This document shows, in pieces, positions 50,483-58,466 of a stretch of DNA of 64,000 nt. This DNA comes from CAVQWT01 sp963810815 (GTDB taxonomy: Bacteria > Pseudomonadota > Gammaproteobacteria > Burkholderiales > Casimicrobiaceae). The stretch spans positions 1-64,000 of the forward strand of contig CAWEPB010000009.1 of NCBI GenBank assembly GCA_963810815.1, read 5' to 3'. The translations under genes and the position numbers were made by a program. The notes beneath the pieces are model-generated. The model saw only the letters and a program-made list of their open reading frames with translations, did no database searches and was not told the DNA's origin. Within the stretch, counting starts at the first letter, position 1; each line of letters begins with the position of its first letter.

Positions 50483-51946
50483 ATGAACCGATTGCGCACG
50501 TTCCTCCCGACGGCACTGGCCGTGATGCTCGGCATCGGCGGCTGCGCAACGGCACCGGTCAATCCGCCAATTGTCCATGTGGATCCGGCTGCCGGTTACC
50601 GCTTCCAGACCCGGACGCAATACGCGCGCAACAGGGAAGACATCGTCATTCTGGCGTTTTCGGGTGGCGGAACGCGCGCCGCCGCGTTCTCGTACGGCGT
50701 TCTCGAGGTGTTGAGAGACACCGAGGTGATCGGGCGCGATGGCCAGCGGCAACGGCTGCTCGACTCGGTCGATGTCGTCACCGGGGTTTCCGGTGGCAGC
50801 TTCACCGCGTTGGCCTACGGCCTGTATGGCGACCACCTGTTCACCGAATACGAGCAGCGCTTTCTCAAACGCGACGTGCAAGGGGACCTGATCCGCCGGG
50901 CCCTGAATCCCGCGCACTGGGGGCCGCTGAGCTCGCCGTACTACGGCCGCTCCGAGCTCGCCGCGGATCTCTACGACGAAATCCTGTTCAACGGCGCGAC
51001 GTTCGCCGATCTGCAGCGTGGCCCGGGGCCCATGATCGTCGCGTCGGCGACCGACTTGAGTTCCGGTTCACGGTTCTACTTCACGCAGAAGATGTTCGAC
51101 ATTCTGTGCTCGGATCTGAGCGCGGTCCGGCTTTCGCGGGCGGCGGCATCGTCGTCGGGCGTGCCGGTCGTGCTCTCACCGGTGACGATCAACAACTACG
51201 CCGGCACCTGCGGTTACAGGGAGCCGCCGTCCCTCGCGCGTATCGAGAGATCGGCTGCGGTGGCGCGCCCGGCCGCCCGCACCATGCAGGAGTTGAAGGA
51301 GCTCAGATACTACGAAGATGGCAGGAAGCGGCCCTATCTTCATCTCGTCGACGGCGGCATCTCGGACAATCTCGGCATGCGCGAGATTCTCGCCATTCTC
51401 GAGGAACTCGAGGCCCTGCACCTGGAGGGCCTGCCGACGCCGCTCGATCACGCGCGCAGGCTCGCCGTGTTCGTCGTCAACTCGCTGTCGTCGCCCTCGC
51501 TCGATTGGGACCGGGAACGGAGCACCCCGGGAACGGTGGACGTTCTGCTGCGGGCGACCGGGGTGCCGATCGATCATTACTCGTACGAAGCCGTCGAGCT
51601 CCTGCGCGACACCGCGGCGCGCTGGAAGATGTTGCGCAGCATCCGCGATTCGGGGGCGATCGTCGACAATGGCAACCCGGCTCTGGCAGAGGTGACGCGG
51701 GTCCCGAATCTGGAGGTCTATGTCATCGACGTATCGTTCGCCGAGCTCGAGGATGCGACGGAGCGCGCGTACCTCAACGAGCAGCCGACATCGTTCGTGC
51801 TGCCGCCCGAAGCAGTCGACCGGCTGCGCGCGGCAGCCGGAACGATTGTGCTCGAATCGCCGGACTTCCAGCGGTATCTGAAAGACCTGGGCGATCGCGT
51901 CGTCAAGACTCCAGCACCCGCCGGCAGGCCGGCGCAGGCGCCGTAG
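50483..51946 (+). CDS. Patatin-like phospholipase lipoprotein
   Basis: A 487-residue patatin-family protein with an N-terminal lipobox (MLGIGGC, Cys near residue 21). The oxyanion loop ILAFSGGGTRAAAFSYG, the nucleophile elbow VVTGVSGGSFTAL (catalytic Ser103) and the dyad Asp in LHLVDGGISDNLG are intact, so acyl hydrolase activity is likely. It is larger than classical patatin (extra about 150 residues at the C-terminus). It lies 113 bp after the small membrane protein and may belong to the same locus, suggesting lipid as well as sulfate-ester scavenging. Lipid anchoring predicts outer-membrane location. Confidence 0.82.
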   Translation: MNRLRTFLPTALAVMLGIGGCATAPVNPPIVHVDPAAGYRFQTRTQYARNREDIVILAFSGGGTRAAAFSYGVLEVLRDTEVIGRDGQRQRLLDSVDVVTGVSGGSFTALAYGLYGDHLFTEYEQRFLKRDVQGDLIRRALNPAHWGPLSSPYYGRSELAADLYDEILFNGATFADLQRGPGPMIVASATDLSSGSRFYFTQKMFDILCSDLSAVRLSRAAASSSGVPVVLSPVTINNYAGTCGYREPPSLARIERSAAVARPAARTMQELKELRYYEDGRKRPYLHLVDGGISDNLGMREILAILEELEALHLEGLPTPLDHARRLAVFVVNSLSSPSLDWDRERSTPGTVDVLLRATGVPIDHYSYEAVELLRDTAARWKMLRSIRDSGAIVDNGNPALAEVTRVPNLEVYVIDVSFAELEDATERAYLNEQPTSFVLPPEAVDRLRAAAGTIVLESPDFQRYLKDLGDRVVKTPAPAGRPAQAP

Positions 51947-52018
51947 CGGAGCCGATGGCGCGAACGCCCGCTCCGCCGTGCGCGCCGGCTGCCCTCGACG
52001 GCTCCGGCGCCTTGCCGG

Positions 52019-53209
52019 CTACATCCGCTCGAAGATCGCGGCGATGCCCTGGCCGCCGCCGATGCACATCGTCACCAGCGCGTAGCGCTTGCCGGTGCGC
52101 TTCAGTTCGTACATCGCCTTGACCGTCAGCAGCGCGCCGGTCGCGCCGATCGGGTGGCCCAGCGCCACCGCGCCGCCGTTCGGGTTGACCTTGGCCGGGT
52201 CCATGCCCAGTTCCTTGGCCACGCCCAGCGCCTGCGCGGCGAACGCCTCGTTGGACTCGATGACGTCCATCTGGTCGAGCTTCAGTCCCGCCTTGGCCAG
52301 CGCGCGCTGCACGGCCGTGACGGGACCGAGGCCCATGATCTTCGGGTCGAGGCCGGCGTGGCCGTACGACACCAGCCGCAGCATCGGCACGAGGCCGCGC
52401 GCCTTAGCCGCACCCGCCTCCATCAGCACCACCGCCGAGGCCGCGTCGTTGATGCCCGAAGCGTTGCCCGGAGTGACCGTGCCGTTTTCCTTGGCGAACA
52501 CGGCCTTGAGCTTGGCCATGCCCTCGAGCGACGCATCGGCGCGGACGTGCTCGTCGGTGTCGAAGGGCACGGGTCCCTTTTTGGTCTTGAGCTCGATCGG
52601 CAGGATCTGTTCCTTGAAGTGGCCGGCGGCGATCGCCGCGGCCGCGCGCTGGTGGCTCTGCACGGCGAACGCGTCCTGCTGCTCGCGCGTGATGCCGCAT
52701 TTGGTGGCCACGTTCTCCGCCGTCACGCCCATGTGCACGGTGTCGAACGGGTCGGTCAGCGCGCCGACCATCATGTCGATGATCTTGCCGTCGCCCATCC
52801 GCTGGCCCCAGCGGCCCGACGGCAGCAGGTAGCCGGCGCGGCTCATGCTCTCGGCGCCGCCGGCGACCGCGGCATCGGTGTCGCCCAGCAGGATGTACTG
52901 CGACGCGCTCACGATCGCCTGCATGCCGCTGCCGCACAGCCGGTTCAGCGTCAGCGAGCCGGTCGTGACCGGCAGCCCGCCGTTGACGCAGGCGACGCGC
53001 GACAGGTACATGTCCTTCGGCTCGGTGTGGATCACGTTGCCGAAGATGCACTGGCCGACGTCGTTCGGATCGACCTTCGCCCGCGCCACCGCTTCCTTCA
53101 CCACGCGCGCCGCGAGGTCCGTCGGCGCGAAGTCCTTCAGGCTGCCGCCGTAATCGCCGATCGCCGTGCGCACTCCGCTCAGCACCACCACTTCCCGTTG
53201 TCCAGCCAT
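52019..53209 (-). CDS. Acetyl-CoA/beta-ketoacyl-CoA thiolase
   Basis: A 396-residue biosynthetic-type thiolase. Catalytic Cys in LNRLCGSGMQAIVSA, His in ALGHPIGATGALLT and Cys in TMCIGGGQGIAAI are intact. The start MAGQREVVVLSGVRTAIGDYGG is close to BktB-type 3-ketothiolases of Burkholderiales, which supply acetoacetyl-CoA or 3-ketovaleryl-CoA for polyhydroxyalkanoate synthesis or beta-oxidation. No phaB/phaC genes are adjacent, so the exact role is open. It converges with the patatin gene. The ATG at 53209 has GGAGGG about 12 bases upstream. Confidence 0.87.
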   Translation of the reverse strand: MAGQREVVVLSGVRTAIGDYGGSLKDFAPTDLAARVVKEAVARAKVDPNDVGQCIFGNVIHTEPKDMYLSRVACVNGGLPVTTGSLTLNRLCGSGMQAIVSASQYILLGDTDAAVAGGAESMSRAGYLLPSGRWGQRMGDGKIIDMMVGALTDPFDTVHMGVTAENVATKCGITREQQDAFAVQSHQRAAAAIAAGHFKEQILPIELKTKKGPVPFDTDEHVRADASLEGMAKLKAVFAKENGTVTPGNASGINDAASAVVLMEAGAAKARGLVPMLRLVSYGHAGLDPKIMGLGPVTAVQRALAKAGLKLDQMDVIESNEAFAAQALGVAKELGMDPAKVNPNGGAVALGHPIGATGALLTVKAMYELKRTGKRYALVTMCIGGGQGIAAIFERM

Positions 53210-53469
53210 GATCGAAACCCTCCTCCGAAATGGATTCCCATCATACTGCGGCGGCGCGTCGCGGGCAGCCCGGGAAGTTTGATCCGGGTCAGACGGCGGG
53301 CAGACTTCCCCTGGCCGCGGGGCCGAACGGCGCCGCGAGGGTCGGGCGGTGGAACATAATGGCAAGGCAAGCCGTGGCGGATCGGCGCGGAGGGGGCGGC
53401 CGAAGGCTGTCCGATCCGGATGGCGCGTCCGCCGGCGGGTTGTCGCCCACCTTGTCCAAGGCTGCTTCG

Positions 53470-54633
53470 ATGAGAAATGCACTTCGACCCCTGCTCGCCA
53501 TCGCGGCGCTCTGCCTTGCCGGCATCGCGCCGGCCGCGTCGCTGTACGTCTACGGCGAATACGGCGAGCTGGTCGACCGCGGCACCGTCACGGCACGGGT
53601 CGACCCGTCGTACGACGAGGTGTTCGACTGCAGCACCGGCGTCAACGTCTACCGCGAGGGTCGCGAGATCACGCTGTCGGTCCGGCGCTACGTCGCCACC
53701 ATCGCCGGGGCGAAGCCCTGCGCCGGCGGCTTCGTCGTCGAGCTGGGCAAGCTCGAGCTGGGGACCTGGACCGCGGTGCTGCGCGTGTTCGTCGACGACG
53801 GCTACGAGATCGCCCAGCGGATCGAGCGCGGGTTCGAGATCGAGACCGTCGACGGCCGCTGCGGGGCGACGCCGTACGTCACACCGCAGATCTACGCGAA
53901 TCACAAGACGCTCGACGCCAACGCGTTCATCGCGCGGCTGGCGGCGGACGCCGCGTGGGCGGCGAAGCTGGGGAATCCGGTGGCACGGTCGCAGGATCCG
54001 CCGAATCCGGCGGCGCGGGGGCTCCTGCTCACCTATCCGCCGCTCGACGATCCGCTGGCCCGCCAGTTCGCACTGCAGGACACCGGCGAGTTCGAGTACG
54101 TCGGCCGCAATGGCGGCTTCTGCTGGAGCCCCCCGCCCGGTGATAGCGTCGGAACCTTTGTCGAGTTCTACAACACGCCGCTCGATCACTACTTCTACAC
54201 GGCGGCGGCCTCCGAGATCGCCGCCATCGAGGCCGGGAAGGTGGGCCCGGGCTGGACGCGGACGGGGCAGTCGTTCCGGGGCGTGGTCTTTCCCGGCTGT
54301 GCCGCCCGGTGGTCCGTCGCCTACCGCTTCACCGGCATGCCGGACGTCGGCCCGAGCACGCACGTGTTCACCATCGACCGCCGCGAGTGCCGCAAGCTCG
54401 CCGACAACGGGCTGTGGCTGTTCGAGGGCCTGCCGCTGTTCGCGAAGCCGGTCCAGAGCGACGGCAGCTGCGAGTATTCGGGCGACGTGCCGCTGCACCG
54501 GATCTGGCGGCCGTTCGGCGTGTCCAACCACCGGTTCACGACCGATCCCGCGATCGTCGCCGCCACCGTCGCCCGCGGCTGGGTGCACGAGGGGCCGGTG
54601 ATGTGCGTGGTGCGCCCGCCCGTGACGCCCTGA
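53470..54633 (+). CDS. Secreted DUF5648-containing protein
   Basis: A 387-residue protein with a signal peptide (about 1–22, ending APAAS). Residues 25–120 form a beta-rich domain of unknown type, with a Cys pair. The C-terminal half (about 230–380) contains the DUF5648 repeat pattern: FVEFYNTPLDHYFYTAAASEIAAIEAG...GWTRTGQSF, then FGVSNHRFTTDPAIVAATVARGWVHEG. This domain recurs in secreted or surface proteins with unknown ligand. The ATG at 53470 is chosen as the first giving a good signal peptide. The 260 bp upstream, divergent from the thiolase, contain no clear gene. Confidence 0.65.
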   Translation: MRNALRPLLAIAALCLAGIAPAASLYVYGEYGELVDRGTVTARVDPSYDEVFDCSTGVNVYREGREITLSVRRYVATIAGAKPCAGGFVVELGKLELGTWTAVLRVFVDDGYEIAQRIERGFEIETVDGRCGATPYVTPQIYANHKTLDANAFIARLAADAAWAAKLGNPVARSQDPPNPAARGLLLTYPPLDDPLARQFALQDTGEFEYVGRNGGFCWSPPPGDSVGTFVEFYNTPLDHYFYTAAASEIAAIEAGKVGPGWTRTGQSFRGVVFPGCAARWSVAYRFTGMPDVGPSTHVFTIDRRECRKLADNGLWLFEGLPLFAKPVQSDGSCEYSGDVPLHRIWRPFGVSNHRFTTDPAIVAATVARGWVHEGPVMCVVRPPVTP

Positions 54634-54656
54634 GTCCCGCCGCGGGCGGCTCGCGC

Positions 54657-56450
54657 CTACCTGCGCTCGCCCACCGCGTAGTATTCCCACTGGTGGCGGA
54701 CGAACGGGTTCTGCTTGTAGCCCTCGAGCCAGGGCTGCGCCAGGATGTTGGCGAACGTGTACTGGTCGACGATCCACGGCGCCCAGGCGAGGACCAGCTC
54801 GTTCATCTTCCGGTAGTAGGCCGTGCGCGCGGGGCCGGGCGGCAGCTTGCGCGCCGCGTCGTAGGCCTCGTCGTACGCGGGCAGCCGGAAGCGCGCGTCG
54901 TTGGACAGCCCGACGTTCTTCGAATACAGCGGCGAGAAGAACGAGTCGGCGTCGGGGATCGACGAGATCCACGCCAGGTTCCACATCATCAGCTTGCCGT
55001 TCTCGGTCAGCTTGTTGAGCTCGGGCCAGGTCTGCTTGACGAAGCTGATGCGCAGCCCGACCGCGTCCATGTTCTTCTTCCACAGCTCGTCGGCGTTGCG
55101 CGCCGCGGCGTCGTTGGTCGAGCCCTTGACCAGCGCCAGCGGCGAGCCGTCGGGCTGTTCGCGCCAGCCGTCGCCGTCGCGGTCGCGATAGCCGAAGCGG
55201 TCGAGCAGCGCGCGCGCCGCCGCGGGGTCGTACGGGTCCCTGAACGCGAACGACGGCTCGTGGCCCGGCACCGGCGGGGGCACCAGCTGGTCCGCCGGCG
55301 TCGCCTGGCCGTGGCTCAGGATCGCGCTCGCCGACTTGCGGTCGCGCGCCATGGTGATCGCGCGGCGCAGCGCGACGCGCTCGGGCGTGTAGCCGCCGAC
55401 GACCGGGTCGTCGAGGTTGAAGAACACGAAGCCCAGCGCCGGGTCGGTCGTGCGGTGCAGCCGCACGCCGCGCTGCGCGAGTTCGGGCAGCAGCCGGTCG
55501 CCGGCCAGCACGGTGTTGGAGATCGACGTCGGCACCTCGACGTAATCGAGGTCGCCGCGCCGGAACGACAGCAGCCGCGGCTGCGCCTCCTCGACGATCG
55601 TCACCTCGACCCGCGGCGTCAGCGGCAGCCGGCGGCCGGTGAGCCCGCGCGCGATGGCGGCGTCCGCCGCGTCGGCGCCCGGCGCGGGATAGCGGACGTC
55701 GCGGAAGTGCGGATTCGCCTCCAGCACGACGCGCTGGCTGCGTCGCCATTCGGCCAGCCGGTACGGCCCCGTGCCGACGGGATCCTCCATCACGCGGTTG
55801 GATTCGTCCTTCTTCGCCTCGACGACCTCGCGCGCGACGGCGGCGAAGTAGATCGTCGTCAGCCAGTGCTGGAACGCGTAATCGGGATCCCTGAAGCGCA
55901 GCCGCAGCGTGTAGCGATCGACCACCTGCAGGCCCTCGATCGGTGCGTCGTAGTCGAACGCCCCGGTCCTGCGCGCCCGCGCCAGCGGCTCGTCGAGGCC
56001 GACCAGCCGGTTCTCGAGCAGGTAGAGCCAGTACGAGCGCAGCTTGGGATCGGCCACGCGCCGGATGCTGTAGGCGTAATCCGCTGCGGTCAGCTCGCGC
56101 GGCTTGCCGCCGAACGCGGGATGCGGAGGGAAGAAGATGCCGGACCTGACGCGGATCGTGTAGGTGCGGCCGCCGTCGGTGATCTGCGGCAGCGCGGCAG
56201 CCGTGTTCGGAACCAGCTTCACCGGCCGCGCGAAGTAGTCGTAGTTGTAGAGCGGATCGAAGATGGCGCGGCACAGGTTGGCCGAGTACTCGTCGATGAC
56301 CGCCTGCGGATCGAAGCCGGACTCGGCGACCGGGAACACGACGCGCAGCACCTGCGACTCCGTCGCCCGGGGCGCGGGCTGCGCGGCGGCGAGGCCGCAG
56401 GCGAAGGCTAGGAGGGCGAGCGGAAGGACGAGCCGTGGCGGCATGGGCAT
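54657..56450 (-). CDS. Oligopeptide-type ABC transporter substrate-binding protein
   Basis: A 597-residue family 5 solute-binding protein. Signal peptide (MPMPPRLVLPLALLAFACGLAAAQ), then VLRVVFPVAESGFDPQAVIDE, typical of the SBP_bac_5 start, GGRTYTIRVRSGIFFPPHP and DPVGTGPYRLAEWRRSQRVVLEANP. In this family the peptide or other ligand is captured in the periplasm for a cognate permease. No permease or ATPase genes are adjacent, so it is an orphan. The ATG at 56450 is preferred over 56489, which would add a non-hydrophobic leader. Divergent from the arsC-like gene. Confidence 0.87.
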   Translation of the reverse strand: MPMPPRLVLPLALLAFACGLAAAQPAPRATESQVLRVVFPVAESGFDPQAVIDEYSANLCRAIFDPLYNYDYFARPVKLVPNTAAALPQITDGGRTYTIRVRSGIFFPPHPAFGGKPRELTAADYAYSIRRVADPKLRSYWLYLLENRLVGLDEPLARARRTGAFDYDAPIEGLQVVDRYTLRLRFRDPDYAFQHWLTTIYFAAVAREVVEAKKDESNRVMEDPVGTGPYRLAEWRRSQRVVLEANPHFRDVRYPAPGADAADAAIARGLTGRRLPLTPRVEVTIVEEAQPRLLSFRRGDLDYVEVPTSISNTVLAGDRLLPELAQRGVRLHRTTDPALGFVFFNLDDPVVGGYTPERVALRRAITMARDRKSASAILSHGQATPADQLVPPPVPGHEPSFAFRDPYDPAAARALLDRFGYRDRDGDGWREQPDGSPLALVKGSTNDAAARNADELWKKNMDAVGLRISFVKQTWPELNKLTENGKLMMWNLAWISSIPDADSFFSPLYSKNVGLSNDARFRLPAYDEAYDAARKLPPGPARTAYYRKMNELVLAWAPWIVDQYTFANILAQPWLEGYKQNPFVRHQWEYYAVGERR

Positions 56451-56491
56451 TCGGGTCCGGTGGCGCTGGTGCGAGACGATGCGGCGCATCT

Positions 56492-56497
56492 TATACT
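56492..56497 (+). promoter_or_regulatory. Candidate -10 element of the ArsC-like gene
   Basis: TATACT on the plus strand lies just before the 5-bp tandem repeat, 82 bp upstream of the ATG. The -35 region is weak. Confidence 0.35.
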
Positions 56498-56503
56498 GTG
56501 GAC

Positions 56504-56567
56504 GCACCGCACCGCACCGCACCGCACCGCACCGCACCGCACGCACGCACCGCACCGCACCGCACCG
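56504..56567. repeat. 5-bp tandem repeat (CGCAC)n in a promoter leader
   Basis: About 12 copies of a GCACC/CGCAC unit over 64 bp, interrupted near 56541–56548 by GCACGCACGCAC. It sits between the -10-like element and the start of the ArsC-like gene, and also upstream of the divergent binding-protein gene. Such simple repeats can expand and contract by slippage. Confidence 0.8.
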
Positions 56568-56579
56568 AAACCCTCCGCG

Positions 56580-56927
56580 ATGACCACGCTCCACGGCCTC
56601 TCCAACTGCGACACCGTGAAGAAGGCGCGCGCCTGGCTCGACGATCACGGCGTCGCCTACCGCTTCGTCGATTTCAAGCGCGAGCCGCCGACGCGGGCGC
56701 AGCTCGCGGGCTGGTGCCGGGCGGTCGGGCACGCGGTCCTGGTCAACCGGCGCGGCACGACGTGGCGCGCGCTGCCGGCCGCGACGCAGGCGGCGGCGGC
56801 CGACGAGGCCGGCGCCATCGCCGCGATGCTGGCGACGCCTTCGCTGATCCGTCGCCCGGTGCTCGAGCACGGCGGCGCGGTCGTCGTCGGCTTCGACGCC
56901 GACGATTACGCCGCGCGCTTCGCCTGA
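56580..56927 (+). CDS. ArsC/Spx-family reductase
   Basis: A 115-residue thioredoxin-fold protein of the ArsC/Spx group. The N-terminal GLSNCDTVKKARAWLDDHG has a single active-site Cys (NCDTVKKA), and RREPPTR-like, NRRGTTWRAL and RRPVLEHGGAVVVGFDADDY patterns match the YffB/ArsC-like family found in most proteobacteria. Whether it reduces arsenate is doubtful because the extra ArsC Cys residues are absent. The ATG at 56580 follows CTCCGCG weakly. The upstream 5-bp repeat may modulate expression. Confidence 0.8.
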   Translation: MTTLHGLSNCDTVKKARAWLDDHGVAYRFVDFKREPPTRAQLAGWCRAVGHAVLVNRRGTTWRALPAATQAAAADEAGAIAAMLATPSLIRRPVLEHGGAVVVGFDADDYAARFA

Positions 56928-57069
56928 GTCGACAGCGCGCGGTATCATCGATGCAGCCCTCATCCGTCCTGCAGCCATTCCAGGGGCACTGCCGTCGGCT
57001 TGGCGCGGGTGCCGGGGCCGGCGGTCGGGAAAGCGACCGCCACGAAGGCGACTGCCAGGAAGCCGATCG

Positions 57070-57267
57070 ATGCAAATGCTCGTGACCATTCTCGCCATCG
57101 CCTTCTGCGGCGGCATCGGCGGCTTCGCCGGCTGGGCGCTGGCGACGGCGCTGGGGTTCACCGGTGTCGTCGCGGCAATCATCGCGGCGATCGCGGCCAT
57201 GGTCATCGCGACCGGGCTGTGGGTCGCGCTGACGTCGGTGCTCCGCTCGCTGCGGCTGATGCGATGA
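57070..57267 (+). CDS. Small membrane protein
   Basis: A 65-residue protein with two Gly/Ala-rich membrane helices (about 3–25 and 33–55) and a short basic tail (RSLRLMR). Nothing further is recognised. AGGAAG precedes the ATG by eight bases, and TATCAT at 56943–56948 could be a -10. It starts 142 bp after the ArsC-like gene and is 10 bp before the hydratase gene. Confidence 0.5.
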   Translation: MQMLVTILAIAFCGGIGGFAGWALATALGFTGVVAAIIAAIAAMVIATGLWVALTSVLRSLRLMR

Positions 57268-57277
57268 CGGCGGCGCG

Positions 57278-58150
57278 ATGACGCCGCCGACCGCGACCCA
57301 CGCGGCGATCGCCGACCGGCTGATCGCGGCGCTCGACGACGCGACGATGCTCACGCCGATCTCTCAGGACGAGCCGGCGTTCGACGTCGACGCGGCGTAC
57401 GAGGTGCTGCGCGAGATCGAACGGCGCCGCGTCGCGTCCGGGTGGCGGCGCGTCGGGCGCAAGATCGGCTTCACCAACCGCACGATCTGGCCCCGCTACG
57501 GCGTGTACCGCCCGATGTGGGCGTCGATGTGGGCGCACACGGTGACGATCGCGACCGCCGGCCGGGCCCGGCTCGCGCTGGGTCGTTTCGTGCAGCCGCG
57601 CATCGAGCCGGAAGTCGTGTTCCGGCTGAAGTCGCCCCTGCCCCTCACCGACGATCCGCACGCGATGCTCGACGCGGTCGAATGGGTGGCCGCCGGCTTC
57701 GAGATCGTCCAGAGCCTGTACCCCGACTGGAAGTTCAACGCCGCCGAATGCACCGCGGCCTGCGGCCTGCACGGCGCGCTGGTCGTCGGCGAGCCGCTGC
57801 CGGTGACCGCGGCCAATCGCGACGCGCTGGTGGCCACGCTTTCGACGTTCGCGCTCACACTCTCGCGCGACGGCGCCGTCGTCGACCGCGGCGTCGGCGC
57901 CAACGTGCTCGACAGCCCGGCCCGCGCGCTGATCCACCTCGCGCGGCTGCTCGCCGACCAGCCCGCATCGCCGCCGGTCGGCGCCGGCGAGATCGTCACC
58001 ACCGGCACCGTCACCGACGCCTGGCCGGTGGCGCCCGGCCAGACCTGGACCGCCGACTACGGAGCGCTGGGGCTGCGGCCGATCGAACTCGCGTTCGACG
58101 CCCGCGCCGGGGACGTGGCCTTGGCGGACGGCGGCGCCGGCCTGCGCTAG
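57278..58150 (+). CDS. 2-keto-4-pentenoate hydratase-like (MhpD/FAH-family) enzyme
   Basis: A 290-residue enzyme of the fumarylacetoacetate hydrolase/hydratase group. GRKIGFTNRTIWPRYGV is the N-terminal signature; RIEPEVVFRLKSPLP has the metal-binding Glu pair, and AAGFEIVQSLYPDWKF the next. Such enzymes hydrate 2-hydroxypenta-2,4-dienoate-type intermediates of meta-cleavage pathways, or decarboxylate 4-oxalocrotonate (MhpD/DmpH); the choice between hydratase and decarboxylase is not possible here. No meta-cleavage genes adjoin. It overlaps nothing and is 10 bp after the small membrane gene. Confidence 0.78.
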   Translation: MTPPTATHAAIADRLIAALDDATMLTPISQDEPAFDVDAAYEVLREIERRRVASGWRRVGRKIGFTNRTIWPRYGVYRPMWASMWAHTVTIATAGRARLALGRFVQPRIEPEVVFRLKSPLPLTDDPHAMLDAVEWVAAGFEIVQSLYPDWKFNAAECTAACGLHGALVVGEPLPVTAANRDALVATLSTFALTLSRDGAVVDRGVGANVLDSPARALIHLARLLADQPASPPVGAGEIVTTGTVTDAWPVAPGQTWTADYGALGLRPIELAFDARAGDVALADGGAGLR

Positions 58151-58153
58151 AAT
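58148..58153 (+). promoter_or_regulatory. Candidate -10 element at the hydratase 3' end
   Basis: TAGAAT spans the hydratase stop codon and lies 77 bp before the small lipoprotein start. It matches the motif before other genes, but the hairpins between may separate it from the gene. Confidence 0.25.
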
Positions 58154-58162
58154 TCCCCATCG

Positions 58163-58187
58163 GCCCGCCACTGCGGGCTGTCGGTTT
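58163..58187 (+). terminator. Hairpin terminator after the hydratase gene
   Basis: GCCCGC (58163–58168) pairs with GCGGGC (58173–58178) around CACT, followed by TGTCGGTTTT. A second hairpin, GGCCCG/CGGGCC, follows at 58192–58209. Confidence 0.5.
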
Positions 58188-58230
58188 TCATGGCCCGCGC
58201 AAACGGGCCGCCAGAATTGGGGAGATTCCG

Positions 58231-58458
58231 ATGTATCGAGTGCTCGCCCTCGCCGCGGTCGCGGCGATCGCATTGTCCGGCTGCGCTGCGAACGGTGGAA
58301 CCGCCGAGGATCCGGCCTACGAGAAGGTCTACCGCACGGGCAGCAACCTGCCCACGCGCGAGAACGCGCCGACGCGCAATTCGACGCTGAGCCCCGACGC
58401 GGTGTCCGACCCGGTGCGGCTGCCCGGCGGCCTGCCCACCCGCCCTGCAGGCAACTGA
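58231..58458 (+). CDS. Small lipoprotein
   Basis: A 75-residue lipoprotein with signal MYRVLALAAVAAIALSGC (lipid-attached Cys18), then a short, disordered-looking tail rich in Pro, Thr and Asn (PTRENAPTRNSTLSP). No domain recognised. GGGGAG lies seven bases before the ATG. It ends eight bases from the convergent beta-helix gene. Confidence 0.6.
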   Translation: MYRVLALAAVAAIALSGCAANGGTAEDPAYEKVYRTGSNLPTRENAPTRNSTLSPDAVSDPVRLPGGLPTRPAGN

Positions 58459-58466
58459 CGCCGCCG

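Noticed and set aside
56504..56567. Coding potential of the GCACC repeat (poly-HRTAP peptide)
   Set aside because: The His/Arg/Thr/Ala/Pro repeat is a translation of a simple DNA repeat; the real gene starts at 56580.
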